From an uncultured Butyricicoccus sp. (GTDB lineage: Bacteria; Bacillota; Clostridia; Oscillospirales; Butyricicoccaceae), in the NCBI GenBank assembly GCA_959018045.1, contig CAUEJN010000002.1, positions 1-64,000 of the forward strand: a stretch of DNA of 64,000 bases, given 5' to 3'. The notes under the pieces were generated by a model. That model was not told where the DNA came from. It saw nothing but the letters and a program-made list of their open reading frames with translations, and made no database searches. Every line of letters begins with the position of its first letter. Position 1 is the first letter of the stretch. Below, piece by piece: positions 38,003 to 47,850 of this stretch. The translations under genes were made by a program, and so were the position numbers.

Positions 38003-39373
38003 ATGCAAAATCGAGAGACCTTCGGCTCGCGACTGGGCTTTATTCTGATCTCTGCGGGCTGTGCAATCGGCCTAGGCAACGTTTGGCGTTTCCCGTACAT
38101 CACGGGCAAGTACGGCGGAGCGGCATTTATCCTGCTGTACCTAGCATTTTTGCTATTGTTCGGCATTCCGGTTATGACGATGGAATTTTCGGTCGGACGC
38201 GCGTCGCGCCGGTCGATCTCGCGCTCGTTCCACGAGCTCGAACCTAAGGGCACGAAGTGGCATTGGTGGAGCTTCTTCGGCATCGCGGGCAATATCATCC
38301 TGATGATGTTCTACACCACCATTGCAGGCTGGATGTTCATTTACTTCTATAAGTACGTTGCCGGTTCGTTCTCGTCCATGAGCGCAGCCGAAGTCGGACA
38401 GGCGTTTGAGAAGATGACCGGTGACCCGGTCGTCAGCACGATTGCAATGGGTATCGCCGTCGTTCTGGGCTTTGTGGTGTGCTCGCTGGGCGTTAAGGAA
38501 GGCGTTGAGGCGGTCAATAAGAAGATGATGGCGCTGCTGATTGTGCTGATGGCAGTGCTGGCTATCCGTTCCATCACGCTTGACGGCGCACAGGCCGGCT
38601 TGCAGTACTACCTCATCCCGGATTTCAGCAAGATTACCGAGAACGGTGTTTGGAACGTCATGTATCAGGCCATGAGCCAGGCATTCTTCACCCTGTCGGT
38701 CGGCATGGGCGGCATGGCGATTTTCGGCTCGTACATCGGCCGCGAGCGCTCGCTGCTTGGTGAGTCCATCAACGTTGCCGCACTCGATACCTTTGTCGCA
38801 CTGTGCTCCGGTTTGATCGTCATTCCGGCATGCTTTGCCTTTGACGTAGACCCGGGTTCCGGCCCCCCGCTCATCTTCATCACCCTGCCAAGCGTGTTCG
38901 AGCAGATGCCGGGCGGTCGCTTCTGGGGCGCACTGTTCTTCCTGTTTATGATCTTCGCGGCCATGTCCACGGTCATCGGCGTTATGGAAAACATCATTTC
39001 CTGCTTTACCGACCTGTTCCCGAATCTGTCGCGTAAGAAAATGTGTCTGATCGGCGCCATCGGTCTGTTTATCCTGTCGCTTCCGGCTGTTCTGGGCTTC
39101 AACCTGTGGAGCGATGTCCAGCTGCTCGGCGGCAATATCCTGGATTTCGAGGATTTCCTCGTATCCAATAACATCCTGCCCATCGGCTCGTGCATTTACG
39201 TCCTGTTCTGCTGCCTGAAGAACGGCTGGGGCTGGAATAACTTCATGGCTGAGGCAAATAGCGGTAAGGGTCGAAAGTTCCCGAATTGGGCGAGAGGTTA
39301 TTGCACAGTCGTCGTCCCGATCGCGATTGTGGTGATTCTGGTCATGGGCTATATCACCAAGTTTGCGGGTTAA
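38003..39373 (+). CDS. NSS-family sodium:amino-acid symporter, copy 2
   Basis: A 456-residue paralogue of the upstream symporter, sharing SAGCAIGLGNVWRFPYITGK in TM1, SVGRAS, HELEPKG and the TM6 region FFTLSVGMGGMAIFGSYI. Differences concentrate in loops and TM3-TM5, so substrate range probably differs. GAGAGG precedes the ATG. The gap before it has a CGCAGG/CCTGCG hairpin and a TATACT -10 (37984-37989), which could give extra transcription. Confidence 0.95.
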   Translation: MQNRETFGSRLGFILISAGCAIGLGNVWRFPYITGKYGGAAFILLYLAFLLLFGIPVMTMEFSVGRASRRSISRSFHELEPKGTKWHWWSFFGIAGNIILMMFYTTIAGWMFIYFYKYVAGSFSSMSAAEVGQAFEKMTGDPVVSTIAMGIAVVLGFVVCSLGVKEGVEAVNKKMMALLIVLMAVLAIRSITLDGAQAGLQYYLIPDFSKITENGVWNVMYQAMSQAFFTLSVGMGGMAIFGSYIGRERSLLGESINVAALDTFVALCSGLIVIPACFAFDVDPGSGPPLIFITLPSVFEQMPGGRFWGALFFLFMIFAAMSTVIGVMENIISCFTDLFPNLSRKKMCLIGAIGLFILSLPAVLGFNLWSDVQLLGGNILDFEDFLVSNNILPIGSCIYVLFCCLKNGWGWNNFMAEANSGKGRKFPNWARGYCTVVVPIAIVVILVMGYITKFAG

Positions 39374-39380
39374 GGAAGAA

Positions 39381-39733
39381 AACCCGCCCGCAGGCGAAAC
39401 TCGGGTCCGGGCCTGAGGCCCGGCGCGGTCCAGCCGCGTAGGCTGGCCGCCGTCCGCAGACGGCGGAATCTCCTCTTGAAACCCGGTGTCCGCCCCGGGT
39501 TTCAACTAAAACAAACAAAAAAGAAAGACCACCCGATAGGGTGGTCTTTCTCATGAGCGCACTTTGTGCGCGGAGTATTGCGCATCCTGCGGGATGCGCT
39601 TTTTCTTTTTATTTTTGTTGATTTTCGCAAGGCGAAAATCAAAAGGGGGATTCCGTGTCCTGCGGGACACGGCTCAGGACTCTGCCCTGAGAACCCGCAA
39701 GCCTTTCGAGAAAGGCTTGAGCGAAAGCTTCAT
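39381..39733. repeat. Stem-loop mosaic array, copy 11
   Basis: Between the convergent symporter and aminopeptidase genes. Modules: CCCGCCCGCAGGCG, GGGCCTGAGGCCC, CCAGCCGCGTAGGCTGG, CCGCCGTCCGCAGACGGCGG, TTGAAACCCGG...CCGGGTTTCAA, AAAGACCACCC/GGGTGGTCTTT, GCGCACTTTGTGCGC, GCGCATCCTGCGGGATGCGC, TTGATTTTCGC...GCGAAAATCAA (a new slot-1 stem), CCGTGTCCTGCGGGACACGG (39653-39672), AAGCCTTTCGAGAAAGGCTT. Confidence 0.85.
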
Positions 39734-39757
39734 TTGTCCTTCTCCCCTTTTGCGATC

Positions 39758-41134
39758 TTAGTCGCGATAGAACGCGCCAAATCCTAGATAAGTCATATAC
39801 AGATCGTGCTTGGAAATGGTCTCGAACGGTGCGTGCATGGACAGAACCGGAACACCAGCGTCAACCGTGTCAATGTTACGGTTTGCAAGATACATAGCGA
39901 CCGTTCCGCCGCCGCCCTGATCGACACGACCGAGCTGACCGGTCTGCCAGGTGATGCCGGCACCGTCCAGAATGCAGCGCACCTGCGCCATCAGCTCAGC
40001 GGAAGCGTCCGAAGTGCCACTCTTGCCGCGCGCGCCGGTGTACTTGATGATTGCCATACCGCAGCCGATGCGGGCATCGTTGCGGCCCTCGGAAACCTCG
40101 GGGAAATTGGGGTCGAATGCGTTGCAAACGTCAGCCGACAGGCAGATAGAATGCTCATAGCACTCGTCGGGCAGGACGTTCTGCACACGGCACAGATCAC
40201 CGAGGAAGGTGTCGAAGTGACGGCTCTGCATGCCGGTCACGCCGTCCGAGCCGATCTCTTCCTTGTCAACGAGCAGGCACAGATTGGTGTGTACCGGGGT
40301 CTCGTCGGCGTTGAGCAGCGCGGTCGCAGCCGGATAGGAGCAAACGCGGTCGTCGTGACCGTAAGCACCGATAAACGAACGGTCGAAGCCGATGTCGCAG
40401 GCGTTGAATGCCGGAACGCAGGACAGCTCAGCAGACAGGAAATCAGCCTCGGTCATGCCGTATTCTGCGTTCAGGTACTCCAGAATGGCGCGCTTGACGC
40501 GATCCTTGTCGCCATCTGCGCTGTTTTCGCTCGGGAACGAGCCGAGCAGTACGTTCATGTTCTCGGCCTTGATGACCTCAGTTGCCTTCTTGCCCATCTG
40601 CTCGCTTGCCAGATGGGGCAGCAGATCGGTGATGACGAACTTGGGGTCACCGGGCTTGTTGCCGACGTGAACGGGTACACGCTCGACCTTGCCGTCGCGG
40701 CAGACGCAGACCACGCCGCGCAGCTCGAGCGGGATGGCCAGCCAGTGGTATTTCTTGATCCCGCCGTAGTAGTGGGTCTTGAAGTAGGCCATGCCGTCCT
40801 GTTCATAGAGCGGAATGGTGCGGATATCGATGCGGGGCGCATCCAGATGGGCAGCGGTCAGACGAACGCCGTCGGACAGCGGAGCCGTGCCGATGTGTGC
40901 CAGAATGATGCCCTTGTAGCGGTTGATCTGGTAGAACTTGTCGCCGGGATTGACCGCCATACCGCGGACATAGGCCTTGTAGCCCTTGGCCTCAGCCATG
41001 CGTACAATGGCGTTGACCGCGTCGCGCTCGGTCTTGCCCTCGTCGAGGAATGCCTTGTAGCCCTCGGCATAGTCCATGCAAGCCTTTTTGTCGAGCTTGT
41101 CATAGCCCGGCTTTTTGTCATAGAACAGTTCCAT
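39758..41134 (-). CDS. M18-family aminopeptidase
   Basis: A 458-residue dinuclear zinc aminopeptidase of family M18, releasing N-terminal (often acidic) residues from peptides in the cytoplasm. Metal and catalytic blocks: TAAHLDAPRIDIR (first His/Asp), YGHDDRVCSYPA (bridging Asp), LLVDKEEIGSDG (general base Glu pair) and LSMHAPFETISKHD (last His). Length is typical (430-470). AAAAGGAG precedes the start. Monocistronic. Confidence 0.96.
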   Translation of the reverse strand: MELFYDKKPGYDKLDKKACMDYAEGYKAFLDEGKTERDAVNAIVRMAEAKGYKAYVRGMAVNPGDKFYQINRYKGIILAHIGTAPLSDGVRLTAAHLDAPRIDIRTIPLYEQDGMAYFKTHYYGGIKKYHWLAIPLELRGVVCVCRDGKVERVPVHVGNKPGDPKFVITDLLPHLASEQMGKKATEVIKAENMNVLLGSFPSENSADGDKDRVKRAILEYLNAEYGMTEADFLSAELSCVPAFNACDIGFDRSFIGAYGHDDRVCSYPAATALLNADETPVHTNLCLLVDKEEIGSDGVTGMQSRHFDTFLGDLCRVQNVLPDECYEHSICLSADVCNAFDPNFPEVSEGRNDARIGCGMAIIKYTGARGKSGTSDASAELMAQVRCILDGAGITWQTGQLGRVDQGGGGTVAMYLANRNIDTVDAGVPVLSMHAPFETISKHDLYMTYLGFGAFYRD

Positions 41135-41189
41135 AGTGGTGATGCTCCTTTTATGGGTAGAAAAATTGGTTGTAAGAACGAATTAGCAA

Positions 41190-41697
41190 ATTTCGCGGAG
41201 CGAAATTCCGGGATTCCAAAGGGACGCGTCCCTTTGGTTCGTCCAGGTGAAACCTGGCCGAGCCCGCAGGCTCGAAAAGCTCCTCTTGATTCCGGCCAGA
41301 GGCGGAATCAACAAAAAATAATTCAAAGCGCCGCCCGCAGGCGCGCAACTCCCCTGCGCGCTAGGCGCGCTCATGGAAACCGTTCCTGCGGGAACGGTTT
41401 ACCCATCCCCTGCCCTCCTTGCACACCCTTCATTTGAAAGACCACAGTCAGGACGCGGGTGGGAAACCCAATCCGCTGGATTGGGTTTCCATGAGCGCAC
41501 TTCGTGCGCGGAGTATTTCGCGTCCTGCGGGACGCGATTATTTTTTTGTTTTGGTTGATTTTCCCTTGCGGGGGACGGGAAAATCAAAAGGGGATTCCGG
41601 ACTCTGCGGAGTCCGGCCAGCCTGCGCGGCTGGATCGCGCCGGGTCGCAGACCCGGACCCGCTTGTCGCCTGCGGGCGGGAATGGATGCGGTGTTAG
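41190..41697. repeat. Stem-loop mosaic array, copy 12
   Basis: Between the aminopeptidase start and the coaE stop. Modules: TTTCGCGGAGCGAAA, CCAAAGGGACGCGTCCCTTTGG, CCAGGTGAAACCTGG, CGAGCCCGCAGGCTCG, TTGATTCCG...CGGAATCAA, AACCGTTC/GAACGGTT. The longer subelement spans about 41381-41490. Then CGCGTCCTGCGGGACGCG, TTGATTTTCCC...GGGAAAATCAA, CCGGACTCTGCGGAGTCCGG, CCAGCCTGCGCGGCTGG, and the end ATGCGGTG 8 bp from the coaE stop. Confidence 0.83.
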
Positions 41698-41704
41698 GCG
41701 GGAT

Positions 41705-42292
41705 TCAGCGCAGTTTATCGCACAGGCTCTCGACCTGTTGTTTAAGATCTTCGAGACTTCCGTTATTTTCCAGCACAAAATCGCATTTTGCGCGATAAAA
41801 TGCTTCATCCGGCTGCGCGTCAATGCGTGCTGCGGCGGCAGTTTCGCTCAGACCATCGCGCTGCATGATGCGTTGGATGCGGGTCTCACGGGCTGCGATG
41901 ATGCCGATGACCGCGTCACACGAGCGGTCGAACCCGGTTTGAAACAGTGTGGGTGCGTCGTAGAGGATGCGGCCGATGCCCTGCTCTGCCAGCTTGTGAA
42001 ACTCCTGCTGACTCGCCTGCCAGATGTGGGGAGTGGTGATGTCACCCAGCTGTGTCAGGCGTGCGGGGTCAGAAAAGACAACGCTTGCCAGTTTGGGGCG
42101 GTCGAGCGCACCCTCTGGGGTCAGGATGTCCCCAAAAGCGAGATGTAATGCATCGAGCAGGGCGCTGCCGGGGACGCACAGACCGCGATAGACCGCGTCG
42201 GCATCCACCCAGCCGAAGCCGTTTTGGACGAGTAATGCAGCGGCGGCACTTTTTCCCGCGCCCGAACCGCCGGTCAGACCATAAATTTTCAT
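41705..42292 (-). CDS. coaE: Dephospho-CoA kinase
   Basis: A 195-residue P-loop kinase catalysing the last step of coenzyme A synthesis. Walker A is GLTGGSGAGKSAAAALL at the N terminus, followed by VDADAVYRGL and, in the lid region, ARETRIQRIMQRDGLSE. The C terminus CDFVLENNGSLEDL is typical of CoaE. Start at 42292, 4 nt after the sua5 stop; longer in-frame starts extend into sua5 and were rejected. Third gene of prfA-sua5-coaE. Confidence 0.95.
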   Translation of the reverse strand: MKIYGLTGGSGAGKSAAAALLVQNGFGWVDADAVYRGLCVPGSALLDALHLAFGDILTPEGALDRPKLASVVFSDPARLTQLGDITTPHIWQASQQEFHKLAEQGIGRILYDAPTLFQTGFDRSCDAVIGIIAARETRIQRIMQRDGLSETAAAARIDAQPDEAFYRAKCDFVLENNGSLEDLKQQVESLCDKLR

Positions 42293-42296
42293 GGTG

Positions 42297-43319
42297 TTAC
42301 ACCTCGATGACGTGGAAACCGGCAGCTTTTTTGAGACGATTGGCAACGGCCAGACCGATGCCCGAGTCGTCGGGACACTGGGCAAAGATGGCGGTCACGT
42401 CGGTTTCGTCGAAGGCACGCAGCGCGTCGAAGATGGCGTGCGCCTGTGCGGCCTGATCGTCCGAACGGCCGATGGTGCGCACAATGTGACCGGGGAAACA
42501 GTCAGCGAACTCGTCGAAGCAGATGACACCCGATTGACCGGTCAGCTGCGAGGCGATGTAAGCCGCACCCTTTTCCGGGTCGCCGCAGACGGCGGTTACC
42601 GGTGCATGGGGTGCATAGTGGCGGTACTTCATGCCGGGTGCGGAGACGCGCACGTCGTCACCGATCTGCTCGCGCACGGCGCGGTCGACTTCGACCGAAC
42701 CGAGGACGGCTTCGAGTTGTTCGAGCGAGATACCGCCCGGACGGAGCAGACGGGGCTTGTCTCCGGCGAGGGAAATGACGGTGGATTCCACGCCGACCGC
42801 GCACGCGCCGCCGTCCACAACGGCTGCGATCTTGCCCGACATGTCTTCCATGACGTGCGCTGCGGTGGTAGTGGAGGGACGGCCGGAGGTGTTGGCCGAG
42901 GGCGCGGCGATGGGTACGCCTGCGGCGCGGATGACCGCGCGAGCGACCGGATGGGAGGGCAGACGGATGCCGACCGTGTCAAGACCGGCCGAGACTTCGA
43001 CCGGGATGCGGTCGGACTTGGGTAAAATGATGGTCATGGGGCCGGGCCAGTAGGCGTCGGCCAGACGGCGGGCGGCCTCGGGAACATCTTCGACCAGCGG
43101 ATAGATCTGGTCGAAGTCCGCGATGTGAACGATCAGTGGGTTATCCATCGGACGACCCTTTGCGGCGAAGATCTGGCGCACGGCGTTCCCATCGAGCGCG
43201 TTCGCGCCCAGACCGTATACGGTTTCGGTGGGAATGCCGACGACCTGCCCGCTTGCCAGCATTGCACCGGCCTGTTCAATCGCGCCCGCATCCTCGGGAT
43301 GCAGAAGCAAGGTATTCAT
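42297..43319 (-). CDS. sua5: Threonylcarbamoyl-AMP synthase, Sua5 type
   Basis: A 340-residue enzyme making the threonylcarbamoyl-AMP used for the t6A37 modification of ANN-decoding tRNAs. The YrdC domain (1-200) has VVGIPTETVYGLGANA, KGRPMDNPLIVHI, YWPGPMTII and APSANTSGRPS; the linker PGMKYRHYAPHAPV leads to the small C-terminal Sua5 domain. An ATG at 43319 with AGGAAG 8 nt upstream was chosen; an in-frame GTG 9 nt earlier abuts the ribosome site. Lies between prfA and coaE. Confidence 0.95.
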   Translation of the reverse strand: MNTLLLHPEDAGAIEQAGAMLASGQVVGIPTETVYGLGANALDGNAVRQIFAAKGRPMDNPLIVHIADFDQIYPLVEDVPEAARRLADAYWPGPMTIILPKSDRIPVEVSAGLDTVGIRLPSHPVARAVIRAAGVPIAAPSANTSGRPSTTTAAHVMEDMSGKIAAVVDGGACAVGVESTVISLAGDKPRLLRPGGISLEQLEAVLGSVEVDRAVREQIGDDVRVSAPGMKYRHYAPHAPVTAVCGDPEKGAAYIASQLTGQSGVICFDEFADCFPGHIVRTIGRSDDQAAQAHAIFDALRAFDETDVTAIFAQCPDDSGIGLAVANRLKKAAGFHVIEV

Positions 43320-43368
43320 AGCATACACTTCCTGTTATGGTAAGATAAAATAATACAATAAGTTTAGG

Positions 43369-44433
43369 TTAACTTTCTTCCTGCGCCTGTAATTTGCGGG
43401 CGGTGTCGGCGGTGATGAGCGCGTCAAGGACTTCGTCGAGGTCGCCGTCCATGAACTGGGACAGCTTGTAGATGGTGAGCTTGATGCGGTGATCGGAGAC
43501 GCGGTTTTCCGGGAAATTGTACGTGCGGATGCGTTCGGAGCGGTCACCGGTGCCGACCTGCGCCTTTCGCTCGGCTGCGATGGCAGCGTTCTGCTTTTCG
43601 CATTCTGCCTCGTACAGACGGGTGCGCAGCACGCGCATGGCCTTGTCACGGTTTTTGTGCTGGCTGCGCTCGTCCTGACACTCGACCACCGTGCCGGTGG
43701 GCAGATGGGTGATGCGGATGGCAGACTCGGTCTTGTTGATGTGCTGACCACCCGCACCGGACGAGCGGAAGGTGTCGATCTTGAGGTCGGCGGGGTTGAT
43801 CTGGAAGTCGACCTCCTCGGCCTCGGGGAGCACAGCGACGGTGACGGTCGAGGTGTGTACACGACCCTGGCTCTCGGTTTCGGGGACGCGCTGCACGCGG
43901 TGTACACCCGACTCGAATTTCAGACGGGAGTATACGCCATCGCCCGAAATCTGGAATACAACTTCCTTGCATCCCCCGAGTTCGGTCTGATTGATGGACA
44001 GAATTTCCACCTGCCAGCCGCGCTTTTCGGCGTACATGGAGTACATGCGGAAGAGTGAGTGCGCGAACAGTGCCGACTCCTCGCCGCCCGCACCGCCGCG
44101 AATCTCGACGATGATGTTCTTGTCATCATTGGGGTCACGGGGCAGGAGTAAGATCTTGAGTTCTTCTTCGAGCTGCTGCACACGAGCTTGCGCCTCGGAT
44201 AATTCCTCCTGCGCGAAGTCACGCAGCTCGGGATCGCGCATCAGCTCCTGCGCCTCGTCGATCGTGCGCAGCGCATCCTCGCGTGCACGGATGGCGTGAA
44301 CGATGGGCTCTAAGCGATTGCGTTCTTTGAGGAGTTTTGCCGCTGCTGCGGGGTCATCGTAAAGACCGGGCGCAGACAGACGGGCTTCGACCTCGTCAAA
44401 GCGTGCGACCAGAGCGCTGAGTTTATCGAGCAT
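43369..44433 (-). CDS. prfA: Peptide chain release factor 1
   Basis: A 354-residue RF1 that terminates translation at UAA and UAG. The catalytic GGQ lies in [18 protein letters not shown], and the codon-recognition region contains the PxT-type segment near [19 protein letters not shown]. The C terminus [15 protein letters not shown] is characteristic. GAGG 10 nt before the ATG. First gene of prfA-sua5-coaE, with 49 bp to sua5. No prmC gene follows, unlike the common prfA-prmC arrangement. Confidence 0.97.
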   Translation of the reverse strand: MLDKLSALVARFDEVEARLSAPGLYDDPAAAAKLLKERNRLEPIVHAIRAREDALRTIDEAQELMRDPELRDFAQEELSEAQARVQQLEEELKILLLPRDPNDDKNIIVEIRGGAGGEESALFAHSLFRMYSMYAEKRGWQVEILSINQTELGGCKEVVFQISGDGVYSRLKFESGVHRVQRVPETESQGRVHTSTVTVAVLPEAEEVDFQINPADLKIDTFRSSGAGGQHINKTESAIRITHLPTGTVVECQDERSQHKNRDKAMRVLRTRLYEAECEKQNAAIAAERKAQVGTGDRSERIRTYNFPENRVSDHRIKLTIYKLSQFMDGDLDEVLDALITADTARKLQAQEES

Positions 44434-44479
44434 AGAAAAAAACCTCTTGTCGTGGATTGAAAAAACGTAGTTGCGGAAA

Positions 44480-45016
44480 GCACCGCAGCGATTCCCGGCC
44501 GCAGCCGACAATCGGGTCCGGGCCCGTGGCCCGGCGCAGTCCAGGCGCGTAGCCTGGCCCGTCCAGGTGGAACCTGGCCGCCGTCCGCAGACGGCGGAAT
44601 TCCTTATTGAAACCCGGTGTCCGACCCGGGTTTCAACAAAAAAATAATTCAAAGCGCCGCCCGCAGGCGGCAAGACTCTCTGCGCGCCAGGCGCGCTCAT
44701 GGAATCCGTTCCCACGGGAACGGATTCCCCAACCCTCTGCCCTTTCTGCGCACCCTCCGTTTGAAAGACCGCAGGCAGGATGTGGGTGGGAAAACCGATC
44801 CGTCGGATTGGTTTTCCATGAGCGCACTTTGTGCGCGGAGTATTTCGCTCGCTGAGGCGAGCGATAAAAACGAAAGTTAAGTTGATTTTCCCTTGCGGGG
44901 GACGGGAAAATCAAAGGGGAATTTCGCCGTCTGCGGACGGCGACTCAGGGCTCTGCCCTGAGAACCCGCAAACCTTTGAAAAGGTTTGATCCAAACTTCA
45001 ATGATTGGTGCGGTGC
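44480..45016. repeat. Stem-loop mosaic array, copy 13
   Basis: The longest array, between the prfA start and the YdcF-like stop. It begins GCACCGC and ends GGTGCGGTGC 7 bp from the stop. Modules: GGGCCCGTGGCCC, CCAGGCGCGTAGCCTGG, CCAGGTGGAACCTGG, CCGCCGTCCGCAGACGGCGG, TTGAAACCCGG...CCGGGTTTCAA, GCCGCCCGCAGGCGGC. The longer subelement spans about 44699-44835. Then GCTCGCTGAGGCGAGC, TTGATTTTCCC...GGGAAAATCAA, CGCCGTCTGCGGACGGCG and AAACCTTTGAAAAGGTTT. Confidence 0.83.
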
Positions 45017-45022
45017 TATTCC

Positions 45023-45778
45023 TTAAAAATACCGACCCGTCAAGATCAGTCCCAAGGTCGAGCAATATTCCCGCATGTGGGACGCGGCGGCGAGGGGCAG
45101 ATTGGGGACGGGAGCGGGCACGCCGTAGGGATCGAGTCCGGCCTGCTCCATGAGCTTACGTGCGCGGGCGAGGTGGAAATCGCTGGAGATGACCGCGCAG
45201 CGGGACTCTTCCAGCGGATAGAGCGCCTTTGCATTCGCGATATTTTGAATGGTATTGCGGGACTTGTCCTCGATCAGCAGGCGGTCGGGGTCGGTGCCCA
45301 GCGTTTCGATCATATATTGCCGCATCATGTGCGACTCGGGCATGGGTTCATTGGTGCCCTGACCGCCGCACAGGATGGCGATGGTGTCCGGGTGCTCGTC
45401 CAGAAACTCATCTGCGGTTTTGAGTCGTTCGATGAGCGCATCGGACGGACGATCCTGCAAGATGTGTGCACCGAGGACGAGCACATACTGTGCCTCATCG
45501 GCTTCGGGGTCGGCGTGTTCGCCGCTGATGATTAAGCCCTGAATGCACACGAATGACACACAGAACAGGGTGAACAGCACGCGGCCGACTTGTGCCACGA
45601 CGTGTGCACCACGATGACGTCGACCTAGCCAGACCATCCATCCTTCGCCTGCACAGCATACGCCGAGGCCGCACAGGAAGTATCCGCCGAAGCGAATCGG
45701 TGAGGATGGAAGGAAAAACAAGCCAGGCACAAACAGTATAACAGCTAAAATCAGCCAAAATCTAGAACTTTTCCACAT
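45023..45778 (-). CDS. YdcF/DUF218-family membrane protein
   Basis: A 251-residue protein with three hydrophobic segments in the first 100 residues, then a DUF218 (YdcF/SanA/ElyC) domain: YVLVLGAHILQDRPSDALIE, CGGQGTNEPMPESHMMRQYM, EDKSRNTIQNIANA and VISSDFHLARARKL. Relatives act at the envelope, and SanA and ElyC affect peptidoglycan or barrier function, though the biochemistry is unsettled. Start at MWKSSRF, behind AGAGAGG. 93 bp after the ABC-F start codon; may be cotranscribed or separate. Confidence 0.88.
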   Translation of the reverse strand: MWKSSRFWLILAVILFVPGLFFLPSSPIRFGGYFLCGLGVCCAGEGWMVWLGRRHRGAHVVAQVGRVLFTLFCVSFVCIQGLIISGEHADPEADEAQYVLVLGAHILQDRPSDALIERLKTADEFLDEHPDTIAILCGGQGTNEPMPESHMMRQYMIETLGTDPDRLLIEDKSRNTIQNIANAKALYPLEESRCAVISSDFHLARARKLMEQAGLDPYGVPAPVPNLPLAAASHMREYCSTLGLILTGRYF

Positions 45779-45871
45779 GGCAAAACCTCTCTCGTGTGCA
45801 CGCTGGAGCATGTGCACATAGGCAGAACACAGAAGGCTGAGAGATCATGTGCACATCGTGTGCACATGGCA

Positions 45872-47758
45872 TCACTCAATCTGTGCCGCCAGTTCTTCCC
45901 ACTGTGCCATCTTGTCCATGAGCTGTGTCTCAGCGTCGTCGCGCTCGTGCATCAGCTCCATGAGCTTACCGGCATCCGCGCCGCACGCGGCCATCTCGTT
46001 CTCGAGTGCGCTCATGCGCTCCTCGAGCTGGGAGATTTCGCGCTCGAGCACGGCGACCTTCTTCGCGATGTTCTTGGTACCGCCCTTGGGCTTGGGTTTC
46101 TCCTGTTTTTCGGCCTTTTTGGGGGTCTCGACCACGCTGGACGCGGCCTGTTCGGCCTTTTGGCGTTCGCGGTAGGCCAGAAACGCCTCGTAATTGCCGG
46201 TAAAGTCGGTATACGTACCGTTTTCCAGGTAAATGATGCGGGTGGCGAAGCGGGAGACGAAATAGCGGTCGTGGCTGACGAAGAGCAGCGTGCCGGTGAA
46301 CGCCTCGACAGCTTCCTCGATCCATTCGCGGCTCATGAGGTCTAGATGGTTGGTGGGCTCGTCGAGTACGAGCATGTTGAGCGGGTCGTACATCAGCTCG
46401 CACAGGCGCAGACGGCTTTTTTCGCCGCCCGACAGCGTGCGCACGATCTTGAGCTGATCCTCGCCCGAGAAGCGGAACGCGCCCAGACGGTTGCGGGCGG
46501 TCTGCATGGTGACGTTTTTGTCGTAAATGAGGGTGTCGATCAGGTTTCTGCCCTCGTTTGCGAAGTGCACCTGCTGGGGCAGGTAGGCCGGACGCAGACC
46601 CTGACCCTTTTTGATCACGCCCTCGTCGGCGGTCTCGTCGCCCAGGATGATGCGCAGCAGGGTGGTTTTGCCCGCGCCGTTGTCGCCCAGAATGGCGACG
46701 CGCTCGCCGTTGTGCACGTTGAATGTTACGTTCTGTAATATTCTCCGGCCATCATAACTTTTCGTAATACCGCGAACCTTGAGCACGTCCTCGGTCTCGT
46801 AGTTGGGGTCACCGAAGGAGACCGACATTTTCTTGTCCTTCCTGGGGCGATCGGTGACCTTCATGCGTGCGATGCGCTTTTCGATGGACGCAGCGCGCTT
46901 GGCCAGCTTTTCGGTGCCGTGCTCGTGCATCTTGCGTGCAGTGGTTTCCAGACGCTTGAGCTCGGCCATCTGGTTTTCGTGCTCGGCCATGCGCTGCTCG
47001 TAGCGGCGCTCGCGCTCCTCTGCATAATAGGAGTACGACCCGGCGTAGAAATCGCAGGTGGTGTCGTGGATTTCGATGATGCGGTCGCAGCACTGGTCGA
47101 GGAAGTAGCGGTCATGGGAGACGGTGACGACCGTGCCCGTGTACGTTTCCAGATAATCGCCCAGCCAGCGCACCGCGTCCAGGTCTAAGTGGTTGGTCGG
47201 CTCGTCGAGCAGCAGGATGTCAGTCTGCTCCAGGATGATGCGCGCCAGATTGACGCGGGTCTTTTCACCGCCGGACAGCTGGGAAAAGAGCTGCGTGCGC
47301 TGTGCACGCGGGATTTCCAGACCGTTGCACACCTTATCGACCTCGAAATCGTGGTCGTAACCGCCGAGCGCGTCCAGTTTCTGCTGGAGCGCACCGTAGC
47401 GATGCAGCAGGCTGTCGTTGTCGGGGTGCTGCTCCATCTGGGCTTCCAGCTCGTCCATCGCCGCGCGCACCTCGTGTGCACGGGCAAAGGCCGTGCGCAG
47501 CACGTCCTCGACGGTGGCGGCGGGGTCGTAGACCGGCATCTGGTCGATGACACCGACCGTGCGACCCGCACCGATGGAGACGTGACCGTCGTCGTAGGGC
47601 AGACGGCCGGCGATGATGTGCAGGAGCGTGGTTTTGCCCGCACCGTTCGGCCCTAAGATGGCGACTTTCTCACCCGGCTGGATGTCGAAATTGAGGCCGG
47701 ACAGGATGAGGCGGTCGCCGTAGTATTTTGTCAGATTTTGTATGGTAATATCAGCCAA
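45872..47758 (-). CDS. ABC-F family ATPase
   Basis: A 628-residue ABC-F protein with two ABC domains and no membrane part. First Walker A is AILGPNGAGKTTLL with signature QLSGGEKTRVNLARI; second is AILGDNGAGKTTLL with TLSGGEKSRLRLCEL. A basic linker and a C-terminal coiled coil (KKVAVLEREISQLEERM) match the Uup/YdiF/YfmR type, which resolves stalled ribosomes; antibiotic protection cannot be excluded. The start is TTG: GGAGGG lies 8 nt before it and no ATG or GTG fits the ADITIQNLTKYYG N terminus. Confidence 0.93.
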   Translation of the reverse strand: MADITIQNLTKYYGDRLILSGLNFDIQPGEKVAILGPNGAGKTTLLHIIAGRLPYDDGHVSIGAGRTVGVIDQMPVYDPAATVEDVLRTAFARAHEVRAAMDELEAQMEQHPDNDSLLHRYGALQQKLDALGGYDHDFEVDKVCNGLEIPRAQRTQLFSQLSGGEKTRVNLARIILEQTDILLLDEPTNHLDLDAVRWLGDYLETYTGTVVTVSHDRYFLDQCCDRIIEIHDTTCDFYAGSYSYYAEERERRYEQRMAEHENQMAELKRLETTARKMHEHGTEKLAKRAASIEKRIARMKVTDRPRKDKKMSVSFGDPNYETEDVLKVRGITKSYDGRRILQNVTFNVHNGERVAILGDNGAGKTTLLRIILGDETADEGVIKKGQGLRPAYLPQQVHFANEGRNLIDTLIYDKNVTMQTARNRLGAFRFSGEDQLKIVRTLSGGEKSRLRLCELMYDPLNMLVLDEPTNHLDLMSREWIEEAVEAFTGTLLFVSHDRYFVSRFATRIIYLENGTYTDFTGNYEAFLAYRERQKAEQAASSVVETPKKAEKQEKPKPKGGTKNIAKKVAVLEREISQLEERMSALENEMAACGADAGKLMELMHERDDAETQLMDKMAQWEELAAQIE

Positions 47759-47796
47759 AAGCAGTTCCCTCCAAAGGAAAGAATAGAAAAAACCTG

Positions 47797-47824
47797 AAAA
47801 AAGGGCCGAGACAGGCCCTTTTGG
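47797..47824 (-). terminator. Terminator of the GDPD-like gene
   Basis: AAAAGGGCC/GGCCCTTTT hairpin with T-runs on both strands; on the minus strand it ends the GDPD-like transcript just before the ABC-F ribosome site. Confidence 0.75.
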
Positions 47825-47850
47825 TTCAGTGGTTTTCGGGGAAAGGATGG

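Noticed and set aside
41705..42385. Longer coaE start reaching 42385
   Set aside because: The extra N-terminal residues overlap the sua5 end and precede the P-loop with no homology; the ATG at 42292 gives the standard CoaE N terminus.
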